64,000 nt of DNA from Myxococcota bacterium (GTDB taxonomy: Bacteria > Myxococcota > JAJVIH01). Numbering within the stretch: position 1 is the first letter of the stretch; each line of letters begins with the position of its first letter. A model generated the notes under the pieces. It did not search any database and was not told the DNA's origin. It was given only the letters and a program-made list of their open reading frames with translations. A program made the position numbers and the translations under genes. The stretch covers positions 54,033 through 118,032 of the forward strand of contig JAJVIH010000013.1 in NCBI GenBank assembly GCA_022072125.1, given 5' to 3'. This document shows, piece by piece, positions 25,032 through 34,082 of the stretch.

Positions 25032-25478
25032 TTACTGATCGCAGGGAGGTTTGCCGGGGTAGGTGTCGGCGGACTCTCCTTCGCCGCCGGGAGTTCCATC
25101 ACGTCCGAGGGAGAAGACCTGGAAGTCGTCGGTGCCGGGGGCGGGCGGCAGGTAGTTGTATTCCTTGCCCCAGGGGTCCTTGGGCACGCTGTCCTTCGAG
25201 ATGAATTTTTCGGTCACCAGTTCCTGGAGCGACTGGGGGTATTTGTTCTTGGTCGCGTAGTACGAGGTGATGGCGCCCTTGATGCTGGTTGTTTCCTGGC
25301 AGGCGGTCTTGGTGCGCGCCTCGGAGAGGTATTTGAACACGCCAAAGCCCACGGCGCTGGTGACGATGCCGATGATCACGATGACGACCATGATTTCGAC
25401 GAGGGTCAGGCCGGCGCGGCGGAAATAGCGCCCCAGCAGGCGCGGGCGGCGGGATATCCGGATTCGGCGGGTCTTCAT
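25032..25478 (-). CDS. gspG: Type II secretion major pseudopilin GspG
   Basis: 148 aa, the family's normal size. Prepilin processing site AG-LTLVEIMVV (Glu +5; +1 is Leu rather than Phe), long hydrophobic helix, and the C-terminal calcium/GspG signature (DPWGKEYNYLPP, FSLGRDGTPGGEG). GGAG precedes the ATG. It is the main pseudopilus subunit. No prepilin peptidase (GspO) gene is in this window. Confidence 0.95.
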   Translation of the reverse strand: MKTRRIRISRRPRLLGRYFRRAGLTLVEIMVVIVIIGIVTSAVGFGVFKYLSEARTKTACQETTSIKGAITSYYATKNKYPQSLQELVTEKFISKDSVPKDPWGKEYNYLPPAPGTDDFQVFSLGRDGTPGGEGESADTYPGKPPCDQ

Positions 25479-25498
25479 GTCGGGTTGCTCCGTTGGGG

Positions 25499-26719
25499 TT
25501 ATTTGACGAACTGGTTGATCTGCATGATCGGCAGCAGGATGGAGATGATGATGAATCCGGCCACCACGCCCATGCCCACGATCATCAGCGGTTCAAGGAT
25601 GGTTGTCATCAGCGAGATCCGCATGTTGACCTGGCGATCATAGGCGTCGCTGACCTTGTTCAGCATGCCTTCCAGTTCGCCGGATTTTTCTCCAACCGCG
25701 ATCATGTGGGTCACGATCGGCGGAAACTGTCCGCTGCGGCGGATGGGTTCGGCCAGCGGCGCGCCTTCCTTCACCGCCTCGCGGGTCTGCTCGATGACGC
25801 CCGCCAGCACCGAATTGGCGACGATATTCCGGACGATGTCGAGCGCCTTGAGCAGCGGCACGCCGGAGGAAAGCAGGGTCGCCAGCGTGCGGGAGAACCG
25901 GCTGATGGCGACCAGCCGCACCAGCGGGCCGAAGATCGGCGCGCGCAGGGTGAAGGCGTCCCACGTGGAGCGCCCCCTGGGCGTGCCCACCCAGCGGCGG
26001 AAACCCAGTACGCCCGAGATCAGCATCAGCAGGATCAGCCACCAGTAGCTGGCCATGGTTTCGGAAAACCAGATGAGAATGCGCGTGATCAGCGGCAACT
26101 GGGCGTTCAGGTCCTGGAACACCTTGGTGATTTTGGGCACCACGAATACGAACAGCGTGGTCAGCACGCCCGCGCCGACGATCATCATGATGACCGGATA
26201 GGCCATGGTGGTGATCAGCTTCGAGCGCAGCGCCGACTGGTTTTCGGTGAAATCCGCCAGGCGCTCCAACACCACTTCGAGGGCGCCCGAGGATTCGCCG
26301 GCCTGGATCATGCTGACATACAGGTTGGAGAAAATTTTCGGGTAGCCGCTCATGGCGTCGGCCAGCGAGGCCCCTTCGTTGACCTGTTGCTTGATCTGCG
26401 ACAGGGCCAGCACCAGGTTGGGGTTTTCGACCTGTTCGGAGAGCGCGTTGATGGCGTCCACCAGCGGAATGCCCGCGCCGATCAGCGTGGCGAGCTGCCG
26501 CGTCATCATCGCCAGTTCGGCGGAACTCACGCGGCTGAAGGCGCGCTGGAGGTTGACCTCGCCCTTGCGCTCCTCCCCCTTCTTTTCCTCGCGCACGTCG
26601 GTCAGAAAGACGCCGTCTTTGCGCAAGACCGTGCGCAGGGCCTTGGCGCTCTCCACCTCCCGGATGCCCGAGACGGTTTTTCCCGCGGCGTTCAGCCCCT
26701 TGTAGGCGTAAACCGGCAT
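25499..26719 (-). CDS. gspF: Type II secretion inner-membrane protein GspF
   Basis: 406 aa polytopic platform protein. Two GspF cytoplasmic domains are each followed by membrane segments; conserved stretches include YKGLNAAGKTVSG at the start, MMTRQLATLIGAGIPL and RFSRTLATLLSSGVPLLKAL. The length is standard. It begins 2 nt after gspE. Confidence 0.95.
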   Translation of the reverse strand: MPVYAYKGLNAAGKTVSGIREVESAKALRTVLRKDGVFLTDVREEKKGEERKGEVNLQRAFSRVSSAELAMMTRQLATLIGAGIPLVDAINALSEQVENPNLVLALSQIKQQVNEGASLADAMSGYPKIFSNLYVSMIQAGESSGALEVVLERLADFTENQSALRSKLITTMAYPVIMMIVGAGVLTTLFVFVVPKITKVFQDLNAQLPLITRILIWFSETMASYWWLILLMLISGVLGFRRWVGTPRGRSTWDAFTLRAPIFGPLVRLVAISRFSRTLATLLSSGVPLLKALDIVRNIVANSVLAGVIEQTREAVKEGAPLAEPIRRSGQFPPIVTHMIAVGEKSGELEGMLNKVSDAYDRQVNMRISLMTTILEPLMIVGMGVVAGFIIISILLPIMQINQFVK

Positions 26720-26721
26720 GC

Positions 26722-28485
26722 TTACACCGTGTCATCCTGGGTGACGCGCAACACCTCTTCGATGGTGGTGACTCCCATCGTCACCTTGCGCGCGCCGTCG
26801 TCGCGCAGGGTTTTCATGCCCTGCTTCAGCGCCTGTTTCTTGAGGGTTCCCGCATCCACGTTCTGCACGATGAGCTGGCGGATTTCATCGGTGACCGTCA
26901 GCAGTTCGTAAATGCCCTCGCGCCCCTGGTAGCCGGTTTCGTGGCATGCGGAGCAGCCGCGGGCGCGGTAGATCGGCCCCTTCAGATCTTCGGGGCGCAA
27001 GCCCACCTCGGCCAGCGCCTCGGCGGTAGGCGTATAAGACTGGCGGCACTCCGGGCATACGCGGCGCACCAGGCGCTGGGCCAGCACCGCGATGAGCGAC
27101 GAGGCGACCAGAAAGGGCTCCACCCCCATGTCCACCAGGCGGGTGACCGAACTGGCCGCGTCGTTGGTGTGCAGGGTCGAAAACACCAGGTGTCCGGTGA
27201 GTGAAGCCTGAATCGCGATTTCGGCGGTCTCTAGGTCGCGGGTTTCGCCGATCAGGATGACATCCGGGTCCTGGCGCAGGATGGATCGCAACACGTTGAC
27301 GAAGGTCAGGCCGATCTTCGCCTGCACCTGGATCTGTCCAATGCCGGGAAGCTGGTATTCCACCGGGTCTTCAACGGTGAGGATATTGATGTCCGGCTGG
27401 TTGATCTCCGCCAGCGCCGAATAGAGCGTGGTGGTTTTGCCCGAACCGGTGGGGCCGGTGACCAGGACAATGCCGTGGCTTTTGTTGATGATGCGGCGGA
27501 TCTGCGTCAGGCGGTCTTCGGCGAAGCCCAGGCTGTTCAGATCCAGCAGGGTGTTGGTGCGGTCGAGCAGACGCAGCACAATCCGTTCGCCGTAATTGGT
27601 GGGCAGCGACGATACGCGGATATCCACATCCTTGCCCGCGATTTTGATGCGGATGCGTCCATCCTGCGGCAGGCGTTTTTCGGCGATATTCAGACCGGCC
27701 ATGATCTTCACGCGGCTGGTCACCGCGGCCTGCAGGCCCTTGGGCGGACGCAGCACTTCGTAGAGTTGTCCGTCAATGCGGAAGCGCACCACCATGTCGC
27801 GCTCCGCCGGTTCGATATGGATATCGGACGCGCGGCGGTTCACCGCCTGGGCCATCAGCGTATTGACGAGGCGGATGATCGGCGCCTCGTCGTCCACATC
27901 GAGCAGGTCCTGGATTTCCTCGACTTCGTGCGCGAGAGAATCCAGGCTGTCGTCGTCCCTGATGTCGTCCATCACCGCTTCGGCGGCGTGGGCCTTGCGG
28001 TCGTAGGTTTTGTTGATGGCCTCGACGATCCGTTCGGGAGTGGAAAGCACCGGCTCGATCACGCAGCCGGTCATCAGGCCCAGGTCGTCCAGCACCGACA
28101 ACTGCAGCGGGTCGGCGGTGATCACGGTCAGGGTGCGGGACTCGCGGCGCAGGGGGATCACATTGAACTGCTTGGCGAAAGTGATGGGCAGTTCGCGGAT
28201 CAGGTCCAGCGGAATTTCATCGGCGGGGATATCCAGCATCACGGTCAGTTCGAGTTGTTCTCCCAAGGCGCGAATGATCTGTTCGGCGGTGGCCGCCTTT
28301 TGTTCGATTAGAATCTCGCCCAGCCGCGCTCCGGTCTCCGCCTGCCGCGCCAGCGCGGCTTCGATGTCCTTCGGTTTGACGCCGTGGCGGGCGGTCAGGA
28401 TTTCGCCCAGCAGCGAACCGGCCGTGGCTGGCGGAGGCGGCGCGGGAGCGGCGGCGCGCGGCGGGATGGAAGCGGCGCTGCTCAT
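26722..28485 (-). CDS. gspE: Type II secretion ATPase GspE
   Basis: 587 aa cytoplasmic hexameric ATPase that powers pseudopilus assembly. An MshEN-like N-terminal domain (about 25-165) is followed by the GspE core. Walker A is GPTGSGKTT at about 344-352, with Asp boxes and the Walker B region (DPDVILIGETRD). A zinc-binding tetracysteine is intact (CPEC near 442 and CSAC near 480). The ATG overlaps the gspD stop by 4 nt (ATGA). Confidence 0.96.
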   Translation of the reverse strand: MSSAASIPPRAAAPAPPPPATAGSLLGEILTARHGVKPKDIEAALARQAETGARLGEILIEQKAATAEQIIRALGEQLELTVMLDIPADEIPLDLIRELPITFAKQFNVIPLRRESRTLTVITADPLQLSVLDDLGLMTGCVIEPVLSTPERIVEAINKTYDRKAHAAEAVMDDIRDDDSLDSLAHEVEEIQDLLDVDDEAPIIRLVNTLMAQAVNRRASDIHIEPAERDMVVRFRIDGQLYEVLRPPKGLQAAVTSRVKIMAGLNIAEKRLPQDGRIRIKIAGKDVDIRVSSLPTNYGERIVLRLLDRTNTLLDLNSLGFAEDRLTQIRRIINKSHGIVLVTGPTGSGKTTTLYSALAEINQPDINILTVEDPVEYQLPGIGQIQVQAKIGLTFVNVLRSILRQDPDVILIGETRDLETAEIAIQASLTGHLVFSTLHTNDAASSVTRLVDMGVEPFLVASSLIAVLAQRLVRRVCPECRQSYTPTAEALAEVGLRPEDLKGPIYRARGCSACHETGYQGREGIYELLTVTDEIRQLIVQNVDAGTLKKQALKQGMKTLRDDGARKVTMGVTTIEEVLRVTQDDTV

Positions 28486-31226
28486 GGCGTGATAGACCCC
28501 GCGCCCGTGGCGGGCGCTCCGCCCGCACCGGAGCTTTTGGCCGCCGCCGGTTTTTCCGGTTCGCGCGCGGCCTCGGGCCGGGGCGGTTTGCGGCGCGGTT
28601 TGAAAATTTTCACCGGGCCGCCGTCGTCCTCGGCGGCGGGCGGTTTGGGGGCCGCGGGGGGGTCCGGGGAAACGGCGGGCGCGGAGCCGCCGCTTGGTGT
28701 TTCCGTTCCGGGACGGATGATGGTTTCACCTTCCACGCCCTGGCCGCCGTTTTCGGCGCGCGCCATTTCGCGGCGATGGCTGGCGCGAACCGTGGACAGC
28801 GCGCCAGCCGCCCGGTCGAAATCGTAATAGGGATCGTAGGCGTCCCTTTCGATGCCATGATAACGTTCGAGAAATTCATCCCGCTCCTTGAGCTTGCGCT
28901 CCAGGATCTTCGCGAAATCCGCCTGTTCGCGGATGATATAGGGCGTCAGCATGAGCAGCAGATTGGTTTTGGTTTTCTGGACCTTTTTCGAGCGGAACAG
29001 GAAGCCGATGATGGGGATATCGCCGAAAAACGGCACCTTGGTGGCCGACTCGACGCTGCGGTCGCGGATCAGGCCGCCAATGATGACCGTCTGCTGATCA
29101 TCCGCCGTCACGATGCTCTTGGCGGAACGCTTGGATGTGGTGGGTCCGAGAAGCTGATTTTCACGGGCGATTTCACTGACCTCGATTTCAATGACCAGGC
29201 GAACCTTGTTGAGGTCGCTGATCTGCGGCTTGAGCTTGAGTTTGAGGGCCACGTCCTGCCGCTGAATGGAGACGATGGGGTTGAAGCCGCCCAATCCGCC
29301 GACGCCGCCGAGGTTGTTGGTGAAACCGGCCTGGAACGGCACGTTTTCACCCACCACGATCTCCGCCTCCTGGTTGTCGGTGGTGATGATATGGGGCGTG
29401 GACAGGACATTGACATCGCTGTTCTGGGCCAGCAGTTGCAGAATGGCGCCAAAGCTGGGAATGGCGATGCCGCCGATATTGGCGCCGGGAACATCTGGTC
29501 CGCGCACGCCGCCCAGAAAACCGACCAGACTGCCCAGCGTTCCCGGGCTCAGGGTGATCGAGTTCAGGTTGCCGAAGTTGGTGCCAAACAGCATGGGGGC
29601 GGGCTTGCCATCCACGGTGGGGGCCGCGCCGGCGTTGAACGCCACGCCGGTGTCGCGCTGGCGATCAATGCCTACTTCCATGATGACGGCCTCGACGAAG
29701 ACTTCCTTGCGGGGAATGTCCAGTTGCTCAATCACCTTCACCAGCGATTTGAAATCTGATCCGGAAGCGATCACCACCAGCGAGTTGGTGGAAGGGTCGG
29801 CGGTGACCTTGACCTCGCCTTCAAACAGGTTGCTGGCTCCCCGCTGCGGCGCCGAACCCGCGGGAGCCTGCTGGGCGGCGCGGGAGGTTCTGCCGACGAT
29901 TCCCTGCGTCAGCGCGGCCAGGGTTTGGGCTATCTCCGCGGCGTCGGTGTTTTTCAGATAATAGACATGAACCTGGCCGTCGCCTTCCAGCGGGATATCG
30001 AGCTGGTTGATCAGACGTTCCAGGTTTTTCATGGATTTGCGGTCGGCGATGATGATCAGCTTGTTGGTGCGCTCATCGGGGATGATGCGCGACACCGACA
30101 CGGCGGTGGGAGACTCCCCCGACGCCGGATCGCCCGCGGTGCCGGGTTGCGGCCTGCGCGGCTGGCCGGGCTGCTGCTGCTTGAGGTTGTAGATATTCTC
30201 CAGCTTGGTGGCGATGTCCTGGGCGCTGGCGTAGCGGATATTGACGATGTTGATGGTCTCGTCGCCGCCGGCGATATCGAGTTCCTCCAGGATGCGCTGG
30301 ATGCGGGCGAGTACGTCCTCGCTGTCGGTGAAGATCAGCGTGTTGGTGGGAGTGTACAGCATCACGTCGCCTTCCGGCGTGATGAGTTGCTTCACCGTGG
30401 GAAGGATGGTGTTTCCGTCAATGAACTCACAGGTGTAAATCCAGGTCACGACCTCTTCGCGATCCAGGAAGTTGCGATCCTTTCCGATGTAAAGGGGAAT
30501 CGGGTAGTTCTTCTGAGCGCGCTTGTCCACGATCTTGTAGAAGTTTCCCGACTTCACCAGGCCGAGTTTGTTGACCTCGAGAATGGACAGAAAAGCGTTC
30601 CACAACTGGTCGGGCGTGATGGCGGCGTCCTTGTGCGAATAGACGGTCACCTTCGCGCGTTTCAGGCTGTCGGGAATGATGAAATGAACCTTGTTGTACT
30701 CCGCCACGGTGGCGATGACTTCCGTCAGTTCCGCCTTGTCGAGTTTGAGCACGATCTTGTTCTTGGGGTTGCCGCGCAGGGCGTCCTTGGGATCCACGCC
30801 GCCCTTGTCGCCGTCACCGGCCTTGCCGCCTTTGGGCGCTTCCGGAACGGGAGGGGGGCCATCGGAGGGGCCTTCCTGGGCGTCCGCGCCTTTCTTCGTG
30901 ATGGAAGATTTCTTCGCGGCCGGCGGTGGTGAAGCGGCGGGCGCCGCCTGGGCGGCGGAAGGATGGGCGTTTCCCGATCCGCCGGGGTCTCCGCCCGGCG
31001 CTGCCGGCGGGGGATTGGCCGGCAGGAATTTCAGGGCGGGATTGATGACCGCCCCCGGTTCGGGCTTGGCCTGCAATGGCGCCTTGAGCAATTGCGGATT
31101 CACCCGCTTGAGGGTCTGGACGCGCGGTGCATCACCTTCATTGGCGGGGGTCTGGGCGAAGGCCGCCGCCGCCACGATGACGGACAGGGCCAGTATGGAA
31201 ACGCGAAGGGGAGAAAGGTGAATCAC
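28482..31226 (-). CDS. gspD: Type II secretion secretin GspD
   Basis: 914 aa outer-membrane secretin. Signal peptide (about 1-24), a long Pro/Ala/Lys-rich linker (about 25-145), N0 domain (about 148-220), repeated N1-N3 ring domains, then the secretin barrel with VPFFGDIPIIGFLFRS and the following LMLTPYIIR. A 150-residue C-terminal tail is Pro/Lys/Gly-rich. The start is GTG at 31226, preceded by AGGGAG. The extended linkers are longer than in enterobacterial GspD. Confidence 0.95.
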   Translation of the reverse strand: MIHLSPLRVSILALSVIVAAAAFAQTPANEGDAPRVQTLKRVNPQLLKAPLQAKPEPGAVINPALKFLPANPPPAAPGGDPGGSGNAHPSAAQAAPAASPPPAAKKSSITKKGADAQEGPSDGPPPVPEAPKGGKAGDGDKGGVDPKDALRGNPKNKIVLKLDKAELTEVIATVAEYNKVHFIIPDSLKRAKVTVYSHKDAAITPDQLWNAFLSILEVNKLGLVKSGNFYKIVDKRAQKNYPIPLYIGKDRNFLDREEVVTWIYTCEFIDGNTILPTVKQLITPEGDVMLYTPTNTLIFTDSEDVLARIQRILEELDIAGGDETINIVNIRYASAQDIATKLENIYNLKQQQPGQPRRPQPGTAGDPASGESPTAVSVSRIIPDERTNKLIIIADRKSMKNLERLINQLDIPLEGDGQVHVYYLKNTDAAEIAQTLAALTQGIVGRTSRAAQQAPAGSAPQRGASNLFEGEVKVTADPSTNSLVVIASGSDFKSLVKVIEQLDIPRKEVFVEAVIMEVGIDRQRDTGVAFNAGAAPTVDGKPAPMLFGTNFGNLNSITLSPGTLGSLVGFLGGVRGPDVPGANIGGIAIPSFGAILQLLAQNSDVNVLSTPHIITTDNQEAEIVVGENVPFQAGFTNNLGGVGGLGGFNPIVSIQRQDVALKLKLKPQISDLNKVRLVIEIEVSEIARENQLLGPTTSKRSAKSIVTADDQQTVIIGGLIRDRSVESATKVPFFGDIPIIGFLFRSKKVQKTKTNLLLMLTPYIIREQADFAKILERKLKERDEFLERYHGIERDAYDPYYDFDRAAGALSTVRASHRREMARAENGGQGVEGETIIRPGTETPSGGSAPAVSPDPPAAPKPPAAEDDGGPVKIFKPRRKPPRPEAAREPEKPAAAKSSGAGGAPATGAGSITP

Positions 31227-31238
31227 GGGACTCCCTGA

Positions 31239-32204
31239 TTACCGGATGGTGTATTTGTAGGTGGAAGGTTTGCCGTCACGCATGACATCTATGGTGACGT
31301 TGTTCATCTCGCGGAGCTTGGTGTAGATCTCCAGCGCCTTGTCGGGCGAGTTGACCTCGTAGCCATTGATTTTCTTGACGATATCGCCGCTCTGTATGCC
31401 CATTTTCGAATAGACCGATCCAGGCCGGACGCTGAAGAATTTGAATCCGGACGGCTTGCCGTTCTCGAAGCTGGGAATCACCCGGGCCTGGGTGGCGATG
31501 GAGCTGAAGTTGGTGGTGATGTCGTCAATCACCTTCTTTTCGATGGTCCAGGCATTGTCGCCGGTTTTCTGCACGCCCGCGGCGATGGGGTCTTCCGCCT
31601 GTTCCTGCACCGGCGTGGCGATTGAAGAGGTGATCACCGGAGCGGGCGGCGGCTTTTCCACGCCTTCCTTCTCCCACTCGATGCATTCGATACGGCCCGC
31701 GCGCTCGACCTTGACCCGTTCATATTCCACGGCATGGACGGTGGCTTCTTCCAGAACCTTGTCGCCTTTGCGCACCACATAGGTATCCTTGGAGCCGGAA
31801 TCCACCAGGGTGGCGTAGGATAGGCGGTCGTTGCCGGGTGAGTAAATCACGCCGACCAGACTGACCCGCAAGGTGCTGTGGGTGCAGGTTCCCCCCGGGG
31901 TATCCTCCGCTGGCGCGGTACTGGCGGCCGTTCCATCGAGACCATTGGGCTCCTTGATTTCAGGCTCCGGCGCCGGAACAAAAATATTCAGGAAATTCAT
32001 GGATTTGAATTTATCCAGGGCGGCGCTGGAGATATTGCTTCCCGAGGGAATCGCCAGGTTGGCGGTTTTGGGCGGCGAGGAACCGGGAATCACCCGTAAC
32101 TGGGCGCCCATCCAGCCGGTCACCATACGGGCGCAAATCAGGGCCGCCAGGGTGAGCAGCACCAGTTCAAGGGTCCAAAAATAATCTTTGAGCCATTTTT
32201 CCAT
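31239..32204 (-). CDS. gspC: Type II secretion protein GspC (PDZ type)
   Basis: 321 aa inner-membrane protein linking the platform to the secretin. A short cytoplasmic tail, one transmembrane helix (about 11-30), an HR-like domain (about 110-185; LRVSLVGVIYSPGNDRLSYATL) and a C-terminal PDZ domain (about 240-320; GSVYSKMGIQSGDIVKKINGYEV). ATG 32204 has GGAAG 6 nt upstream, which decides it over ATG 32246. It is the first gene of the operon, facing the two-component genes across about 600 bp. Confidence 0.93.
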   Translation of the reverse strand: MEKWLKDYFWTLELVLLTLAALICARMVTGWMGAQLRVIPGSSPPKTANLAIPSGSNISSAALDKFKSMNFLNIFVPAPEPEIKEPNGLDGTAASTAPAEDTPGGTCTHSTLRVSLVGVIYSPGNDRLSYATLVDSGSKDTYVVRKGDKVLEEATVHAVEYERVKVERAGRIECIEWEKEGVEKPPPAPVITSSIATPVQEQAEDPIAAGVQKTGDNAWTIEKKVIDDITTNFSSIATQARVIPSFENGKPSGFKFFSVRPGSVYSKMGIQSGDIVKKINGYEVNSPDKALEIYTKLREMNNVTIDVMRDGKPSTYKYTIR

Positions 32205-32298
32205 GGAAGAACTTCCAACAGGCATGCGGGGTAAAGCATATTCCATGCCAAATTCCTCGCTTCGGAGCGCCCAACATCCATCATGTCTATCTGATTGT

Positions 32299-32304
32299 TT
32301 TATA
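32299..32304 (-). promoter_or_regulatory. Candidate -10 box for gsp operon
   Basis: The minus strand reads TATAAA about 95 nt upstream of the gspC start. No good -35 lies 16-18 nt further upstream (TGATAC), which would suit an activator-dependent promoter. Confidence 0.4.
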
Positions 32305-32358
32305 TGATCTATTTGCCTTGCGTATCAGGGCGCTCATCGTTCCTGTGGATCGCATCGA

Positions 32359-32373
32359 ATGACAAAATGTCAT
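32359..32373. promoter_or_regulatory. Inverted motif copy 1 near gspC promoter
   Basis: ATGACA-AAA-TGTCAT, perfect 6-bp arms with a 3-nt spacer. It lies about 55 nt upstream of the candidate gsp -10 box, a typical activator distance. The core GACAAAATGTC recurs at 32688-32698 beside the kinase gene. Confidence 0.5.
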
Positions 32374-32687
32374 AGGCCGGGCATTGAGCAAGATTCCCCC
32401 TGATTGGGGCAGGGAAGGGGAATAGTCCATGCTTTTCCGGCGGGTGACCGTGCGGTCCCGGGTTGAGGCGCATTTCCGGCTCCTGCGGGACCATTTGGAT
32501 CGAATCATTCATTTTCCCCGGGATGTTCCGCTTTTGTCCTGCACGGGATTCCGCGCCAGCCCTTCTTTTCAAACCATTGATACTTCAGGTTTTTTTGGAT
32601 GCGCCCCGGAAGGCGCCGCATCCGGGCGTGGTTGTCTTCCGCTGGACCGGTCCTGCGGAAAACCGGGATGATCCGCATTGCGAACGC

Positions 32688-32698
32688 GACAAAATGTC
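32688..32698. promoter_or_regulatory. Inverted motif copy 2 near kinase start
   Basis: GACA-AAA-TGTC, the same 11-bp core as at 32361-32371, about 113 nt upstream of the chosen kinase start. The shared core suggests one regulator acts on both divergent transcripts. Confidence 0.45.
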
Positions 32699-32810
32699 AA
32701 AACACTTGAAAACATTCTTTTTGCAAAACAATTGTGCTGAATGTGATATCCGTCAACTGACCCGTCAGTTTGCAATGATATTCAGGTGCGGCGACTATAA
32801 CGTGGCATCT

Positions 32811-34082
32811 ATGCGGCGGCTGATTTACCAACTTGAGCAATGGCTCTCCAGCACTCTGAGCACCGGCGACGCGGAGGATGGCCTGCGGCCGCCCCAGCGG
32901 CTCTGGTCCAAACAGGTGGGTCTTGCGTTGCCCGCTGTTTTTTGCATGCTGGCCTGGCTGCCCTCGCTGCGTCCCGTGATAGCCGTGCCGCCATGGATAT
33001 TTTCCGGATACTGGCTGTTGGCCGCCATCGCGCAGGGATTGCTGAACCGCTGGGCGATGCGCAATCACAATGGTTGGCGGTTCGCGATTATCGGCGCTTT
33101 CCTGCTGGGGGTGTTTCACCAGGCCGCCATCAATGGCGCCATTTGGGTCAGCGGGGATCCCTTCAGCCCGCTGAGTTTGTTGGGTGTTCTGGCGATGTTT
33201 TTTCAGGCCAGCCTGATGCGGGTGAATCATCCGGCTGTGCAGGTTTCCTGGCTGGTCTGGGGTTTCGCCGCCAGCGCCGCGTTTGTGATCGGCACGGACA
33301 AACCGGTCACCTGGAGTATTTTTCCGGCTTTCGCGGCGACCATGGGCGCCATCTCCGCCGGCATGCTCGCCCGCAACCTGGAGCGCAACCGGCTGAAGCA
33401 GAAACTCTACGCCAAACTCACCCTGCGCGTGGCCCAACTGGAGCGCGATCGTTTGGGCCGGGAATTGCACGATGGATTCGGCAGCGAACTGGTGGGCATG
33501 AAATTCAGCCTGCGGCGCGCGATCTCCCTGCTGGAACGGGACCGCAATGTTGAAAAAGCCCTGTGGATTCTCCGGCAATTGCATGATCAATCGAATAACC
33601 ACCTGTCGGATTTGCGGTCGCTGATCGGCGTATTGAGGTCCGATGGCGCGTTCGCCCACGAACTTTCCGATGAACTTCGCGAACTGGGCGAGCGGATGTT
33701 CACGCCCGCCGGGGTGGAGTTCCGCTATCATTATTTTGGCGGACAACCAGGGGAAAATATTCCGGTGGAAACCGTGTTGACCCTGCGCATGGTGTTCCGG
33801 GAGTTTGCGGCGAACACGCTCAAACATTCCGGTTGCAGCGAGGTCACTTGCCGCTTTCATTGTTTGCCTGAGAAGATAGAGTTGTTGTGCGAGGACAATG
33901 GTGTCGGCATGGACATGAACGCCGGAGGACGGCGATCCGGGCTCGATAATATCGGTCATCGCGTCATGGAACTGGGGGGAAACGCGTTGTTTGATTCACA
34001 ACCAGGCGGAGGATTCAAATGCCAGTTGATCATTCCCTTGAAAACCATCGAAAAGCCGGGAACCATCAAAACGGGGGCGTGA
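32811..34082 (+). CDS. NarX/DesK-type sensor histidine kinase
   Basis: About 423 aa membrane sensor. Six or so hydrophobic segments span residues 36-190 with little extracytoplasmic sequence, so it probably senses the membrane or an intramembrane cue. HisKA_3 phosphoacceptor H220 is in ELHDGFGSELVG. The HATPase domain keeps the N box (FREFAANTLKHSG), G1 (CEDNGVGMD) and the GLDNIGHRV stretch. ATG 32811 is a choice: ATG 32694 and 32775 are in frame and none has a Shine-Dalgarno. Its stop overlaps the regulator start by 1 nt (TGATG), so the pair is translationally coupled. Confidence 0.93.
   Translation: MRRLIYQLEQWLSSTLSTGDAEDGLRPPQRLWSKQVGLALPAVFCMLAWLPSLRPVIAVPPWIFSGYWLLAAIAQGLLNRWAMRNHNGWRFAIIGAFLLGVFHQAAINGAIWVSGDPFSPLSLLGVLAMFFQASLMRVNHPAVQVSWLVWGFAASAAFVIGTDKPVTWSIFPAFAATMGAISAGMLARNLERNRLKQKLYAKLTLRVAQLERDRLGRELHDGFGSELVGMKFSLRRAISLLERDRNVEKALWILRQLHDQSNNHLSDLRSLIGVLRSDGAFAHELSDELRELGERMFTPAGVEFRYHYFGGQPGENIPVETVLTLRMVFREFAANTLKHSGCSEVTCRFHCLPEKIELLCEDNGVGMDMNAGGRRSGLDNIGHRVMELGGNALFDSQPGGGFKCQLIIPLKTIEKPGTIKTGA

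Larger units (their letters stand above)
32205..32810. other. Regulatory intergenic region between gspC and histidine kinase
   Basis: About 600 bp, AT-richer than its surroundings near 32280-32380 and 32690-32810. Open frames on both strands here show no recognisable protein. It contains a minus-strand TATAAA (-10 candidate) at 32304-32299 facing gspC and two copies of the inverted motif GACA-AAA-TGTC (32361-32371 and 32688-32698). Some of the right end may belong to a longer kinase N-terminus starting at 32694. Confidence 0.55.

Noticed and set aside
25638..26735. 365-codon minus-strand frame overlapping gspF
   Set aside because: Out-of-frame shadow of gspF with His/Arg/Gly-rich translation.
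32463..32693. 5' extension of the histidine kinase frame
   Set aside because: Translation is unrelated to sensor kinases and has no ribosome site; a shorter extension from ATG 32694 remains possible.
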